Notes under the pieces: model-generated
Database searches by the model: none
What the model was told of the DNA's origin: nothing
What the model saw: the letters and a program-made list of their open reading frames with translations, nothing else
Shown: piece after piece, positions 8,259 to 17,949 of the stretch
Layout of the letters: every line of letters begins with the position of its first letter
Position numbering within the stretch: position 1 is the first letter of the stretch
Position numbers and translations under genes: made by a program
Assembly: GCF_900111235.1 (NCBI RefSeq)
Contig: NZ_FOJI01000003.1
Coordinates: forward strand, 1-64,000
Direction of reading: 5' to 3'
DNA: 64,000 bases
Source: [Clostridium] fimetarium
GTDB lineage: Bacteria; Bacillota; Clostridia; Lachnospirales; Lachnospiraceae

Positions 8259-10958
8259 TTAGACTTTTACTTTATTAAACATTTCCCCTACTGTCGCTAC
8301 CTCATTCGAGTTCGTTGCAAATATCGGAAGATAACCTAATGCTACAAAGTTCATTGAAAGATATTCTTCATTTTCTCCAGTAACCTGATCATATACTTTC
8401 GGCAATTTTTCTTTAAAAATATTGGCTGCTTCTTCATTACAAAGAATATCTAACATAATAGAATATTGATTAAATGGGTGAAGATAATCAATAACTGGCA
8501 TATAACAATATTTATATTCTCCGGCTGATACTATAGTTGAAAGATTTCCCTCATGATCAGGAAGTTGAATTGTTGCTGTCGTTCCAAATGGAATCACTAC
8601 ATCTAACTTAAAGTTACCATCGTCAAGGATTTTCCATTCAACCTGATAAATACCCCTCGGTGAATCAAATACTATTTTCATATGTTTTAGCCTATGATTT
8701 GGTTTCGGTGCAATTAAAGCACTATTCCATCCCGGGCTTGCACATTTAAGACCACCAATATGCGCATAAATTGCTTCGCAAACTGCTCCATAAGCGTAGT
8801 GATTTAGTGAATTCATATTGGTACCGCTAATTGTTCCATCCGGTAGTATTGAATTCCATCTTTCCCAGATGGTTGTTGCACCGAGATTGACCGCATATAA
8901 CCATCCAGGACATTTCTCATTAAATAAAATTCGATATGCATCATTAACCATGCCATTTTCGAACAAAACAGGCAACATAAGCGGAGTACCCGTAAATCCA
9001 CTCTTCATCCTATAGAAGTCTTTATTTAATCTAATCTTAAAACCTTCTATTAACTTATTTTTATCTTTATAGATATTATAATGAAGAGATATCACATAAG
9101 CTGTCTGCGTATCAACTGCAAGTCTTCCGTTATCAGAAAAATATTCATTTAATATAGCTTTCTTTACTTTATTTGCAAGAGATGCATAGTATTTAACATC
9201 CTCTTTTTTCTTTAATACCTTAGCTGCTTTTGATACTAATTCCAGACTATTTCTATAGTACACTGTTTTAATAAAATTACTGTCTGTTCCACCAAGTGAT
9301 GCTTGTGCACATACACCGTCTTGTGCAAGCCAGTCTCCGAATGTGAATCCAGATGTTATAATATGATGATTACCTTCCTTGATATCTGCAGCAATGACGG
9401 TATCAACGTAATCCTTCATCATACTGTAATTTTCAGAGAGCAATTGGGCATCTCCATAAGCTTGATATACATTCCATGGAACAATCGTACCGGCATCAGC
9501 CCATACTGCTCCTCCTTTACCTGCCATTTTTTTGATAGATGGAGAATACATCGGTATATCACCTTCATAGTATGTAGATTGATCATATCTTAGATCCTTC
9601 ATGTATTTTTTATAAAAATTGAAACAATCCATATGATAACATGCTGTATTTACAAATACCTGTGTATCTCCCGTCCAGCCAAGTCTTTCATCTCGTTGTG
9701 GACAATCAGTCGGTACATCAACAAAATTACCTTTCTGGCCCCATAAAGAATTTTGCATTAAGCGATTTATTTTATCATTATCTGTTGCTACTTGAAGTGT
9801 CTGCGTAAGATCAGAATATAAAACTGTCCCAGTAAAATCCTCAGGATTGACATTTTTCATACCACTAACCTTAACATAACGGAATCCGTAAAAAGTAAAA
9901 AATGGTTCTACTTCCTTGTCTATTCCATCTGATATATAATTGAATTCCGCTTTTGCAGTTCTCAGGTTATCATTATAGAAGCATTCCTGCTGCAATAATT
10001 CGCCATACTGCAACTGTATTTCGCTTCCTTTCTCCTCGTGACACATAAATTTACAAAATCCAACCATATTCTGACCGAAATCAAGAATCTGCTCTCCTTT
10101 CGGTGATACATATAAGGATGGCTTGCGTTCCATTTTATTCTTTACGGGAGATGAAAAATCAGGAACAGTCATAAACTTTGCATTGTATGTTATACACGCA
10201 GTTGGCTCCATAAGTTTTTTTGTATCATCTCTTGTTTCCCCATCATAAATCGAGGTATCAAGAATAACTGAATCGGTAGCCAACCATGAATCGTCGGACT
10301 TCATCTCAATAATACTACCATCCATTTGCTCTACCACAAGTTTAGCCTTTAATAAGTATTTATCGCCGTAGGTATTACCACCATGTCCAATTATTCCAAA
10401 TCTTCCTTTATACCACCCGTCGCCAAGAACGACCTCTAGTTTATTGTTCTCTTTTAGTAAGTCTGTGATGTCATAGGTCTGATATCTAAGATAAGCATCA
10501 TAATCATTACAAAAAGGGGTTAAGTAACTATCACCAATTCTCTTACCATTCAAGAATGCTCTATAAAGCCCCAGTCCGGTAATATAAAGCCTTGCTTTAC
10601 TAATTTCATCAAGTCTGAACTCTTTTATAAAAGTCGGGCAGATAATATCTTTGACTGGCGTAATAAATTCGGAATCAAGTGGTAGAGCAATTTCAAAAGA
10701 AGCAAATTCACTTTGGTAACTTTCGCATTCCACCATCCAAAAATATACTTTGCCTAATTCAAAGCAATAAGGAAGATAAAAGCAGCTAATTTGTTTTAAT
10801 TTTATTATCTTTTGATAAACTTCCGTCACCTTATCTTCACTGTATATTTTTACCCTAAATTTATCTCCATCTGCTGCTTTAAATGAAAACTGCAAAGAGT
10901 CTGCACTTAACCCAATCGGATTTAACATTCTATTAATTTTAAGATCATATAATTTCAT
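8259..10958 (-). CDS. Alpha-L-rhamnosidase, glycoside hydrolase family 78
   Basis: A cytoplasmic enzyme of about 899 aa with no signal peptide that should release L-rhamnose from imported pectic or rhamnolipid-like oligosaccharides. The order is an N-terminal beta-sandwich with RLYITGLGLYRAFLNGKRIG and DGWYKGRFG, then the (alpha/alpha)6 barrel with CPQRDERLGWTGDTQVF. That segment carries the general acid and the conserved DERxGWxGD motif. The C-terminal beta domain follows. Length is normal for the family. I choose the ATG at 10958, since GGAG lies 6 nt before it; an ATG at 10970 would overlap that site. It sits in the run importer-GH3-uxuA-SDR-HAD-GH78, consistent with rhamnogalacturonan breakdown. 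Confidence 0.9.
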   Translation of the reverse strand: MKLYDLKINRMLNPIGLSADSLQFSFKAADGDKFRVKIYSEDKVTEVYQKIIKLKQISCFYLPYCFELGKVYFWMVECESYQSEFASFEIALPLDSEFITPVKDIICPTFIKEFRLDEISKARLYITGLGLYRAFLNGKRIGDSYLTPFCNDYDAYLRYQTYDITDLLKENNKLEVVLGDGWYKGRFGIIGHGGNTYGDKYLLKAKLVVEQMDGSIIEMKSDDSWLATDSVILDTSIYDGETRDDTKKLMEPTACITYNAKFMTVPDFSSPVKNKMERKPSLYVSPKGEQILDFGQNMVGFCKFMCHEEKGSEIQLQYGELLQQECFYNDNLRTAKAEFNYISDGIDKEVEPFFTFYGFRYVKVSGMKNVNPEDFTGTVLYSDLTQTLQVATDNDKINRLMQNSLWGQKGNFVDVPTDCPQRDERLGWTGDTQVFVNTACYHMDCFNFYKKYMKDLRYDQSTYYEGDIPMYSPSIKKMAGKGGAVWADAGTIVPWNVYQAYGDAQLLSENYSMMKDYVDTVIAADIKEGNHHIITSGFTFGDWLAQDGVCAQASLGGTDSNFIKTVYYRNSLELVSKAAKVLKKKEDVKYYASLANKVKKAILNEYFSDNGRLAVDTQTAYVISLHYNIYKDKNKLIEGFKIRLNKDFYRMKSGFTGTPLMLPVLFENGMVNDAYRILFNEKCPGWLYAVNLGATTIWERWNSILPDGTISGTNMNSLNHYAYGAVCEAIYAHIGGLKCASPGWNSALIAPKPNHRLKHMKIVFDSPRGIYQVEWKILDDGNFKLDVVIPFGTTATIQLPDHEGNLSTIVSAGEYKYCYMPVIDYLHPFNQYSIMLDILCNEEAANIFKEKLPKVYDQVTGENEEYLSMNFVALGYLPIFATNSNEVATVGEMFNKVKV

Positions 10959-11006
10959 AGTTTTCTCCATTCGCTTAATAATCTATAAATTTATTTGCTT
11001 TATAAT

Positions 11007-11855
11007 CTAATTTCTTTTCATTAAATCCTTTATATATTGACTTTCGCATTCTTTCATCAATTCTTTTTCATAAGTTTCATGAATAAAAGAATCTAGAATA
11101 TCTTCTTTAAAATTTACCCATGACTCTACTTCTCTATCTACTATAATTGGATAATATAAAACTCTGCAGTCTTTTGCAGCCTCTATATCACCAGGTGCAT
11201 CTCCAACCATTAATACTTTATTGTTCGCATAACCCTTTGAAAGCATTATTTTTAAGCAATCTGCTTTACTTCCGAATTCTTGGGTCATTACAACATCAAC
11301 ATAATCAAATAAATGGTTTTGGCTCCATTCCACTTCTACCGCACGCGCATTTGCTGAAGAAACAACGGCTATATCCGCATATTGGGATACAACCCTCAAA
11401 CAGTCTTTTACCCCTAAAAAAGCTTTTTTCTTTTCATCTGGTAAGTTTTCTACTCTATCATTTACATTTTCTGACCAATGCAACACTTTTTTTAATGTTT
11501 CTGAATTAGTTGCTTCTATTTCCAGCTTTAAGCTATTATTTGACAATTCTTTTGTCTTTTCAATCCAGTTTTTTATATCTGTAGAATCAATCTTACTATA
11601 TCCTTCTTTAATGCTAAATTCCAGTGCCATTAATAAACCCTTAAAGCGGTTAATACCTCTTGTCATAGAATATAGATTAATCTTATTCCAATATTTTATA
11701 ACCTCAAAATCATGTTCTTTAAAATCCCATTCCTCAATAAGGCAAGGACCGAAGCACTCCAAATGTTTAATTGTCATTCCATCAATTATGCAGCCATCAG
11801 AATCAACACATAAAAGAAATTGTTTTTGAGGCTTAAAATTCATTATATCATTCAT
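11007..11855 (-). CDS. HAD-family hydrolase
   Basis: A 282-aa cytoplasmic phosphohydrolase. Motif I is CVDSDGCIIDG near residue 16, motif II is AVVSSANAR, and the acidic motif IV is MVGDAPGDIEAAKD; an alpha-helical cap lies between I and II. A start at 11855 is supported by AAGGAGATAAAGTT. It lies between the GH78 and SDR/uxuA genes in the same direction, so it probably acts on a sugar phosphate from this pathway, but no substrate can be read from the sequence. Confidence 0.78.
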   Translation of the reverse strand: MNDIMNFKPQKQFLLCVDSDGCIIDGMTIKHLECFGPCLIEEWDFKEHDFEVIKYWNKINLYSMTRGINRFKGLLMALEFSIKEGYSKIDSTDIKNWIEKTKELSNNSLKLEIEATNSETLKKVLHWSENVNDRVENLPDEKKKAFLGVKDCLRVVSQYADIAVVSSANARAVEVEWSQNHLFDYVDVVMTQEFGSKADCLKIMLSKGYANNKVLMVGDAPGDIEAAKDCRVLYYPIIVDREVESWVNFKEDILDSFIHETYEKELMKECESQYIKDLMKRN

Positions 11856-11968
11856 AACTTTATCTCCTTAAAATTATTTTGAAGCATATATCCTCAATAA
11901 TATGATGTCTTAAAATTTCATACTATATAAGTAAGAACCCGCAGCAAATGCATGCGAGTTCTTATTAC

Positions 11969-12820
11969 TTATACTCCTGAATATGCAGAAAATCCGCCAT
12001 CAATCGGTATACATACACCTGTTATAAAACTTGCCGCTTCATTATTCAATAAGAAAAGTAAAGTACCATTTAATTCTTCACTTTCGCCAAATCGTCCCAT
12101 TGGCGTTGCTGCCAATATCTTTCCGGTACGAGGTGTTGGATTTCCATCTGAATCAAATAATAATGCTGCATTTTGTTTGGTACTAAAAAAGCCAGGTGCT
12201 ATTGCATTTACACGAATACCCACTTTACAAAAATGTACTGCAAGCCATTGCGTGAAATTTGTAACTGCAGCTTTAGCACCACTATATGCAGGAATTTTAG
12301 TTAATGGGGTATAAGCATTCATACTACTTATATTAATGATACTGCATCCTTCTCGATCTACCATCTGGCGCGCAAATGCCTGAGTTGGGATTAATGTTCC
12401 GAGGAAATTTAGATGAAACACAAATTCTATACCACTTGATTCTAAATCAAAGAACGACTTTGTATCAGCATCAATATCCCCTATCTCATAGTACTCTTTA
12501 TCTGTAGTTGCTTTCGGATTATTTCCACCAGCGCCATTAATTAGAATATCACAATTACCAAAATCCTTTTTTACGAGATCTGCAACTTCATAACAAATCT
12601 CCTTATTTAGAACATCACATTGATAAGCCTTTGCGATACCACCTTCTGCCATAATTTCATCTGCGAACTTACTTGCACTTTCTAAATTACGATCAAGGAG
12701 TGCTACTTTTGCACCAGCACGTGCAACTACTTTTGCAAAGGAGCTACACAAAACACCTCCTGCACCTGTTATAACTGCAACTTTTCCAGTTAAGTCTGTA
12801 TTAAGAACATTTTTTTCCAT
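11969..12820 (-). CDS. SDR-family oxidoreductase, probable D-mannonate oxidoreductase
   Basis: A 283-aa short-chain dehydrogenase that probably interconverts D-fructuronate and D-mannonate with NAD(P)H. The Rossmann motif TGAGGVLCSSFA has Cys where the usual TGxxxGxG has its last Gly. The catalytic residues are intact: Ser in INISSMNAY and YSGAK. The C-terminal IDGGFSAYSGV is typical of mannonate/gluconate-type SDRs. Only 2 bp separate it from mannonate dehydratase upstream, which supports the uronate role. A strong AGGAGA site precedes it. Confidence 0.8.
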   Translation of the reverse strand: MEKNVLNTDLTGKVAVITGAGGVLCSSFAKVVARAGAKVALLDRNLESASKFADEIMAEGGIAKAYQCDVLNKEICYEVADLVKKDFGNCDILINGAGGNNPKATTDKEYYEIGDIDADTKSFFDLESSGIEFVFHLNFLGTLIPTQAFARQMVDREGCSIINISSMNAYTPLTKIPAYSGAKAAVTNFTQWLAVHFCKVGIRVNAIAPGFFSTKQNAALLFDSDGNPTPRTGKILAATPMGRFGESEELNGTLLFLLNNEAASFITGVCIPIDGGFSAYSGV

Positions 12821-12822
12821 GA

Positions 12823-13875
12823 TTAATTTTCTCCTTTTACACTTTCACATGCTTCAAACAATCCATTTAAATATGTCATTCCCATTGCTCTATCATATAG
12901 TCCATATCCAGGTTTTCCTGTTTCTCCCCATACCATGCGGCCATGGTCTGGTCGAACATAACCATCAAAACTATTATCCACTAATGATTTCACAATTTCA
13001 TACATATTAAGCGAACCATTTTTCGTCAAATGACCACTTTCTTCAAATGAATTATCTTCTAATATTTTTACATTTCGGATATGCATAAATGCAATTCGAT
13101 TCATAGCACTATATTTTGCTATCATACTCGGAATGTCATTTTCTCTGCTACATCCCAACGATCCAGTACAAAATGTCAGACTATTGGAAGGACTATCTAC
13201 AATCTCAAGAAATCTATCAAGATTTTTTTCACAAGTAATGATTCTTGGTAATCCAAAAATTGGATATGGTGGATCATCTGGGTGAATAGCCATAACAACA
13301 TTATATTCTTCTGCCACAGGTATAACCTTTTCGAGGAAATATGTAAGGTTATCCCATAATCCTTCTTCTCCAAGTTTTGCATACTTTACAAATAATTCCT
13401 TGATTTCATCTTTTGTATAACTTGTATCCCAACCTGGTAAATTAATATCATCTTTTAATGGATCTAGGCCATTTAACTGATCCCAATACATAACCAAACT
13501 TGTTGAACCATCTGGAGCCATTTTGTCAAGCTGTGTACGTGTCCAGTCAAAGACTGGCATAAAATTATAACATACACATTTCACTCCATATTTCGCTACC
13601 CGTCGTATATTCTCACAATATACTTCGATTAACTCGTCACGATCTATACTTCCTAATTTTATATTTTCAGGAACAGGAATACTTTCAACTACATCAAAGA
13701 TAAGATTTTTCTTTTCACAACTTTCTTTGATATATCTAATGCTTTCTTCTGGCCATATTTCTCCAGGTTTCACATCATATACAGCTGATACAATGCTTCG
13801 CATTCCCGGTATCTGTGAAATATACTCTAATGTTATCGGGTCATTGTCACCAAACCAACGAAAACTTGCTTTCAT
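12823..13875 (-). CDS. uxuA: Mannonate dehydratase
   Basis: A 350-aa TIM-barrel metalloenzyme that dehydrates D-mannonate to 2-keto-3-deoxygluconate in hexuronate (pectin) catabolism. Visible family blocks are MKASFRWFGDNDPITLEYI at the N-terminus, YNFMPVFDWTRT, MAIHPDDPP with metal-binding His and Asp, FCTGSLG, and YVRPDHGRMVWGE near the end. The start at 13875 is set by AGGAGAATAAA; the longer frame upstream overlaps the GH3 gene and lacks homology. It follows the GH3 gene by 13 bp and precedes the SDR by 2 bp, forming a uronate module. No uronate isomerase or KDG enzymes are in the window. Confidence 0.92.
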   Translation of the reverse strand: MKASFRWFGDNDPITLEYISQIPGMRSIVSAVYDVKPGEIWPEESIRYIKESCEKKNLIFDVVESIPVPENIKLGSIDRDELIEVYCENIRRVAKYGVKCVCYNFMPVFDWTRTQLDKMAPDGSTSLVMYWDQLNGLDPLKDDINLPGWDTSYTKDEIKELFVKYAKLGEEGLWDNLTYFLEKVIPVAEEYNVVMAIHPDDPPYPIFGLPRIITCEKNLDRFLEIVDSPSNSLTFCTGSLGCSRENDIPSMIAKYSAMNRIAFMHIRNVKILEDNSFEESGHLTKNGSLNMYEIVKSLVDNSFDGYVRPDHGRMVWGETGKPGYGLYDRAMGMTYLNGLFEACESVKGEN

Positions 13876-13888
13876 TTTATTCTCCTTT

Positions 13889-15631
13889 CTATAATCTGGT
13901 ATCCCACCTGCCACACCATACATTATCATTGTATTTACCTTTGAATTCAGATTCGCCTAAGATTTTTTCAATAGTAGCTTGTATACATTCTCTAGTTGGC
14001 GCATATGCATTTATATACGTTTTCATCATAGGTAAATCATATAGATGATTTGTATAATTCAAAGATACACAAATCGTAGGTACTTCTCTAACCCACCATG
14101 GAAGTTCATTGGAATGAGGGGACGAATATTTCACTCTGACATTATTCTCCTGAGCATAACCTTTCATATGTACAAATACAAAAATAACATCATATTTTTC
14201 TTTGAAATCTTCAACAGTTTGTAATTCCATCGCTCTAAATTTATTAAAAGGTGAAGCTCCTTTTTCTTCCATTTCATAATAAGATTCATTAACATCCAAC
14301 TCAAAACCGGCCTTCTCTAGCTCTTCGATTACTATCTTCTTCGCTGGATCTGTTCCACTTGCATATGATACAGGCTCACTTTCTAAATAGTAAAGTCGAG
14401 CCCGTTTTTTATGGTTTATATTAATCGGTAAGAGCTTTTGGGCATCTTTTACTAATGTTATACTATCATCCGCGATAGTTTTCGCTATGTCACGATGTTC
14501 CTTACACCCTATTAAGGATAATTTATCTTTATCTCCTGCATAAACACCAGCAACATGTGTTTTATGTAGTTTTAGTTTCGCTTTCATTCCAAGAATATGT
14601 TCCAATGCATCTTGCAAACGTTCTTCCGTAATAATACCCTTTTTATATCCATCCATCATGTATTGGAAGTCTTCTTTTACGTCATGGAAAAACAAAAACA
14701 TATCACACCCTGCTGCAATTGCTCCTGGCACCTGTTCACTTCGTGGTTTTGTACTTATTAAGCCTCCCATATGAGATGCATCGGTAAGTACAAGTCCATT
14801 AAATCCCAATTGTTTACGTAATAAATCAGTTACAAGTTCAGGCGACAAGGTAGCCGGCATTATTTCTTCCAAAGTAATATCTGGTTTGAATCTTTTACTA
14901 TAAGAAGGAAGCGCAATATGTCCAATCATTATGCTTTCTACTCCGCTATCAATTAATTCTTTGTATACTTTTCCAAACGAATCATCCCATTCCTCACAGG
15001 TTAAATCATTACACCCCATAACCAGATGATGATCTCGTTCATCCACACCATCACCTGGAAAATGTTTTGCACACGCGAGCATATTGCTTTTATGTACGCC
15101 TTCAATATACGCTTTTGCCATATTCATGACATCATTTGGTTCATTTCCAAATGCTCTTGTATTCACTATCGTATTTCTCCAGTTAAATAAAATATCAACC
15201 ATTGGGCCATACGTCCAGTTACATCCGATTGCAGTAGCTTCTATTCCACTGATTCTACCCATTTCATATGCTGCTTTTATATTACCTGTGGAAGCACATT
15301 GTGCTTCAGAAGCTACGAAAGTACCCTGTTTACAAGCACCATCTCCACCAGATTCACAGTTTGCAGCAATTAAAACGGGTACTTTGCTAAACTGCTGATA
15401 CATTTTATTCTGTTCATAGATTTTCTCTGCATCCGTTTCAGTGAATCGAACGCCACCAATATGATAATTTTCTACCAGATCACGAATATAGCATTCATCG
15501 CCTCTTTTTCCAAGGTTAATAAATAGCTGCCCTATTTTTTCCTCTATACTCATTTCTGCAATGGTCTTTTTAACCCATTGCACATCCTCATTACTTAAAA
15601 AAAAAGGCTTTTCTCTTAAATCTGTTATCAT
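13889..15631 (-). CDS. Glycoside hydrolase family 3 protein, second paralog
   Basis: A cytoplasmic 580-aa GH3 glycosidase. The motif KHFPGDGVDERDHH lies at residues 189-202 and the nucleophile is D284 in LVLTDASHMGG. Like the 1.7-3.4 kb paralog it opens with REKPFFLSNED and ends with a conserved CGRWDTRL-type tail (CGVWDTRL there). The start at 15631 follows AGGAGAGATAAATTT. It is encoded between an ABC permease and mannonate dehydratase, so it likely splits the oligosaccharide brought in by that transporter. NagZ-like beta-hexosaminidase or beta-glycosidase activity cannot be told apart here. Confidence 0.87.
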   Translation of the reverse strand: MITDLREKPFFLSNEDVQWVKKTIAEMSIEEKIGQLFINLGKRGDECYIRDLVENYHIGGVRFTETDAEKIYEQNKMYQQFSKVPVLIAANCESGGDGACKQGTFVASEAQCASTGNIKAAYEMGRISGIEATAIGCNWTYGPMVDILFNWRNTIVNTRAFGNEPNDVMNMAKAYIEGVHKSNMLACAKHFPGDGVDERDHHLVMGCNDLTCEEWDDSFGKVYKELIDSGVESIMIGHIALPSYSKRFKPDITLEEIMPATLSPELVTDLLRKQLGFNGLVLTDASHMGGLISTKPRSEQVPGAIAAGCDMFLFFHDVKEDFQYMMDGYKKGIITEERLQDALEHILGMKAKLKLHKTHVAGVYAGDKDKLSLIGCKEHRDIAKTIADDSITLVKDAQKLLPININHKKRARLYYLESEPVSYASGTDPAKKIVIEELEKAGFELDVNESYYEMEEKGASPFNKFRAMELQTVEDFKEKYDVIFVFVHMKGYAQENNVRVKYSSPHSNELPWWVREVPTICVSLNYTNHLYDLPMMKTYINAYAPTRECIQATIEKILGESEFKGKYNDNVWCGRWDTRL

Positions 15632-15663
15632 AAATTTATCTCTCCTAAAACACTCCAAATTAT

Positions 15664-16668
15664 TTAGTTTGAAATATTTATTTCATTCCGTTGCAAATTT
15701 AATTTTCTATTTTTAAACTTCTTTATGATAGCATCCTGATTATTAGTGAAAATACTAAAGATAATGATGAATACACCTATAACTATATTTTCTAAACTAC
15801 TAAATCCTACTAAATTTAAACTATATCGAATAATTGCAATAGTAATACTACCAATGAAAATTCCAACCGCATCATTGCTATATCTTGCCAAATATAGTCC
15901 AACTATAATTGGAATGAAATTTGAATACACAATGCCTACTGATGCCAAATTTGATTGTTGGTCAATAATATTATTTGATGCATAAATAGTCGCACCTAAA
16001 CCAAGAATTATACCAGAAAATATAAAAATAGCTAAAACGGTTCTTTTTTCTTTAATACCTACATTTACTGCTACATTCTGATTATTTGTAATAGCATCCG
16101 ATTCATATCCAAAAATACTATATTTTGTTATTATATAGTAAATCAATAATGCGATAATGGCCAAAACATATGAATAAGGAACGGCACCCCAATAATTTAA
16201 ATTTGATGTCGATACTATATTAGAACCATTTCCACCGTTTACGACTTTAGTGAGTGATTCATAAAATAAAACCATACCAATGGCAGTAATAACCATAGGG
16301 ATTTTCAAACTAATGTAAATAGTTGCTGTTAATATACTAAACAAAACTCCAAAAATAATACACAATCCTAATAAAACGAATCCATTCCCATGCACTGCTT
16401 GCGTAAGTGTACATGCTATAATAGCTGTCAAAGCGAGATTGGCACCACTTGAAAGATCCATACGACCATTTTTCAAATTAAGTCCAATAACACTTCCTAT
16501 GCATATTGGCATTGCCGCATTCGTTAAAATCGCTCTCCATGTATAGAAATCACCATAACTACTATTTCCTTTACTTCTTGCAATATAATAAAAAATAATG
16601 AACGCCACAACAGGTAAAATCAAGCTACAAACTATATTTTTTAAAATTATAATTAATTTTTTTTTCAT
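15664..16668 (-). CDS. Sugar ABC transporter permease (RbsC family)
   Basis: An integral membrane protein of about 334 aa with 8-10 hydrophobic segments and the RbsC/BPD_transp_2 pattern: GLNLKNGRMDLSSGANLALT at the cytoplasmic loop, then GVLFSILTATIYISL. It pairs with a second permease (18 kb) to form the membrane channel of a sugar importer. The start at 16668 follows AGGAGTGTGAAG; a longer frame adds 18 residues without support. It lies downstream of the binding protein and upstream of the GH3 gene. Confidence 0.82.
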   Translation of the reverse strand: MKKKLIIILKNIVCSLILPVVAFIIFYYIARSKGNSSYGDFYTWRAILTNAAMPICIGSVIGLNLKNGRMDLSSGANLALTAIIACTLTQAVHGNGFVLLGLCIIFGVLFSILTATIYISLKIPMVITAIGMVLFYESLTKVVNGGNGSNIVSTSNLNYWGAVPYSYVLAIIALLIYYIITKYSIFGYESDAITNNQNVAVNVGIKEKRTVLAIFIFSGIILGLGATIYASNNIIDQQSNLASVGIVYSNFIPIIVGLYLARYSNDAVGIFIGSITIAIIRYSLNLVGFSSLENIVIGVFIIIFSIFTNNQDAIIKKFKNRKLNLQRNEINISN

Positions 16669-16739
16669 CTTCACACTCCTATAGTATCTGTATGCGTGGT
16701 TACTCTCATTTAAAGCAACCACATATACAGTAATAAGTA

Positions 16740-17903
16740 CTATTTAAATGCGTCTAATCCAAGTTTGCTTAAATAAGCTGTTAAACCTGTATAGGTAGCA
16801 TCTTTATTATATGTTTTTAATAACATCTTTGCATCTGCTGGTTTTAAAAGAAGACGACTAATTTCATCATCACTGCTTCTAAAATAGTAAGATTTTTCCT
16901 GAAGTATAGCTAACTGATCAGCACCACTAATATCTATTGATGAACATCCAACCATCGTTCCATTTGCGGGTGCATCAGCATATTTTTGTCCATTTACTGC
17001 ATCAAAAATTAATGCTACCGGATAGAATGTCTGTTCAATTGATGTAAAGGTTGTCATTGCAATATCTCCAGAAGTAATTGCCTTATAGCAATCTGCATCA
17101 AAGCGTATTCCGGTAGTAACTAATTTTACTTTTCCATTGACGCCAGCTTGAACCATTATTGGATATGCAAAATTAATTCCTGCAGCTAAGGAGTATACGC
17201 AGTCGATGTCTTTATTATTAGCAAAATAAGACGCATCTACTGGTTTGAAATACAATTCTGTATTTTTTGCTAATGTAATCTTATTTGCTGCAGTTGCTGT
17301 TGCATTGTAGTCATTAATTGTTTTTACAAAGGCGTCATAAGATTCCTTGTGACTTGCCATTACTGTTAATGGAAAGGAAAGTGTCCCAATGTTCTTATAT
17401 CCTTTCGCAATAATAAACTTGGCAGCATCAATACCTCTCTGATCGCCAGTTAATGGACCATCTGTCACACCTCCAAGAAAGTTTGTTAATTTGCTGAGTG
17501 CATCATTATCCACAGCGTCTGGTTTTGATAAGGCTGTTGTAATATAGACATTCTGTTCTTGACAAGCTTGTGCCATATCTGCAAGTCCCGTACTAACTGT
17601 TGTAATGATACCATTACATCCTTGAGAAATAAGTGCTTCACAGGTAGTTAAGTTAGTCGCTGCATTCGTAGAATCTGCTGAAGCAAAGACGAATTCCAAA
17701 CCTCCAATTTCTTTTGCCAATTGTTCATAGTACGCCTTAATAGATGGGAAGAATCCATCTGTTGCATACATCATTACACCGATTTTTACATTTTTACTAG
17801 TAACTGTTGTTGTAGTATCCTTGGTGCTCCCACAACCTGCTACAAATAGTGATGAAAGTACCATTATCATAACTAATAAAACTGAAATACTTTTCTTTTT
17901 CAT
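16740..17903 (-). CDS. Sugar-binding lipoprotein of an ABC importer
   Basis: A 387-aa periplasmic-binding-type lipoprotein. The signal peptide (MKKKSISVLLVMIMVLSSLF) ends in the lipobox VAGC, giving a lipidated Cys24. A Thr-rich linker (KDTTTTVTSK) follows, then a type I periplasmic-binding fold starting KIGVMMYATDGFFPSIKAYY. It captures the sugar outside the membrane for the RbsA-like ATPase and two permeases flanking it. Ligand unknown; neighbours suggest an oligosaccharide with rhamnose, uronate or beta-linked sugars. Confidence 0.85.
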   Translation of the reverse strand: MKKKSISVLLVMIMVLSSLFVAGCGSTKDTTTTVTSKNVKIGVMMYATDGFFPSIKAYYEQLAKEIGGLEFVFASADSTNAATNLTTCEALISQGCNGIITTVSTGLADMAQACQEQNVYITTALSKPDAVDNDALSKLTNFLGGVTDGPLTGDQRGIDAAKFIIAKGYKNIGTLSFPLTVMASHKESYDAFVKTINDYNATATAANKITLAKNTELYFKPVDASYFANNKDIDCVYSLAAGINFAYPIMVQAGVNGKVKLVTTGIRFDADCYKAITSGDIAMTTFTSIEQTFYPVALIFDAVNGQKYADAPANGTMVGCSSIDISGADQLAILQEKSYYFRSSDDEISRLLLKPADAKMLLKTYNKDATYTGLTAYLSKLGLDAFK

Positions 17904-17949
17904 TTCACATTCTCCTTTTGTTTTTTATAATAACCCTTAAGGGTAATTA

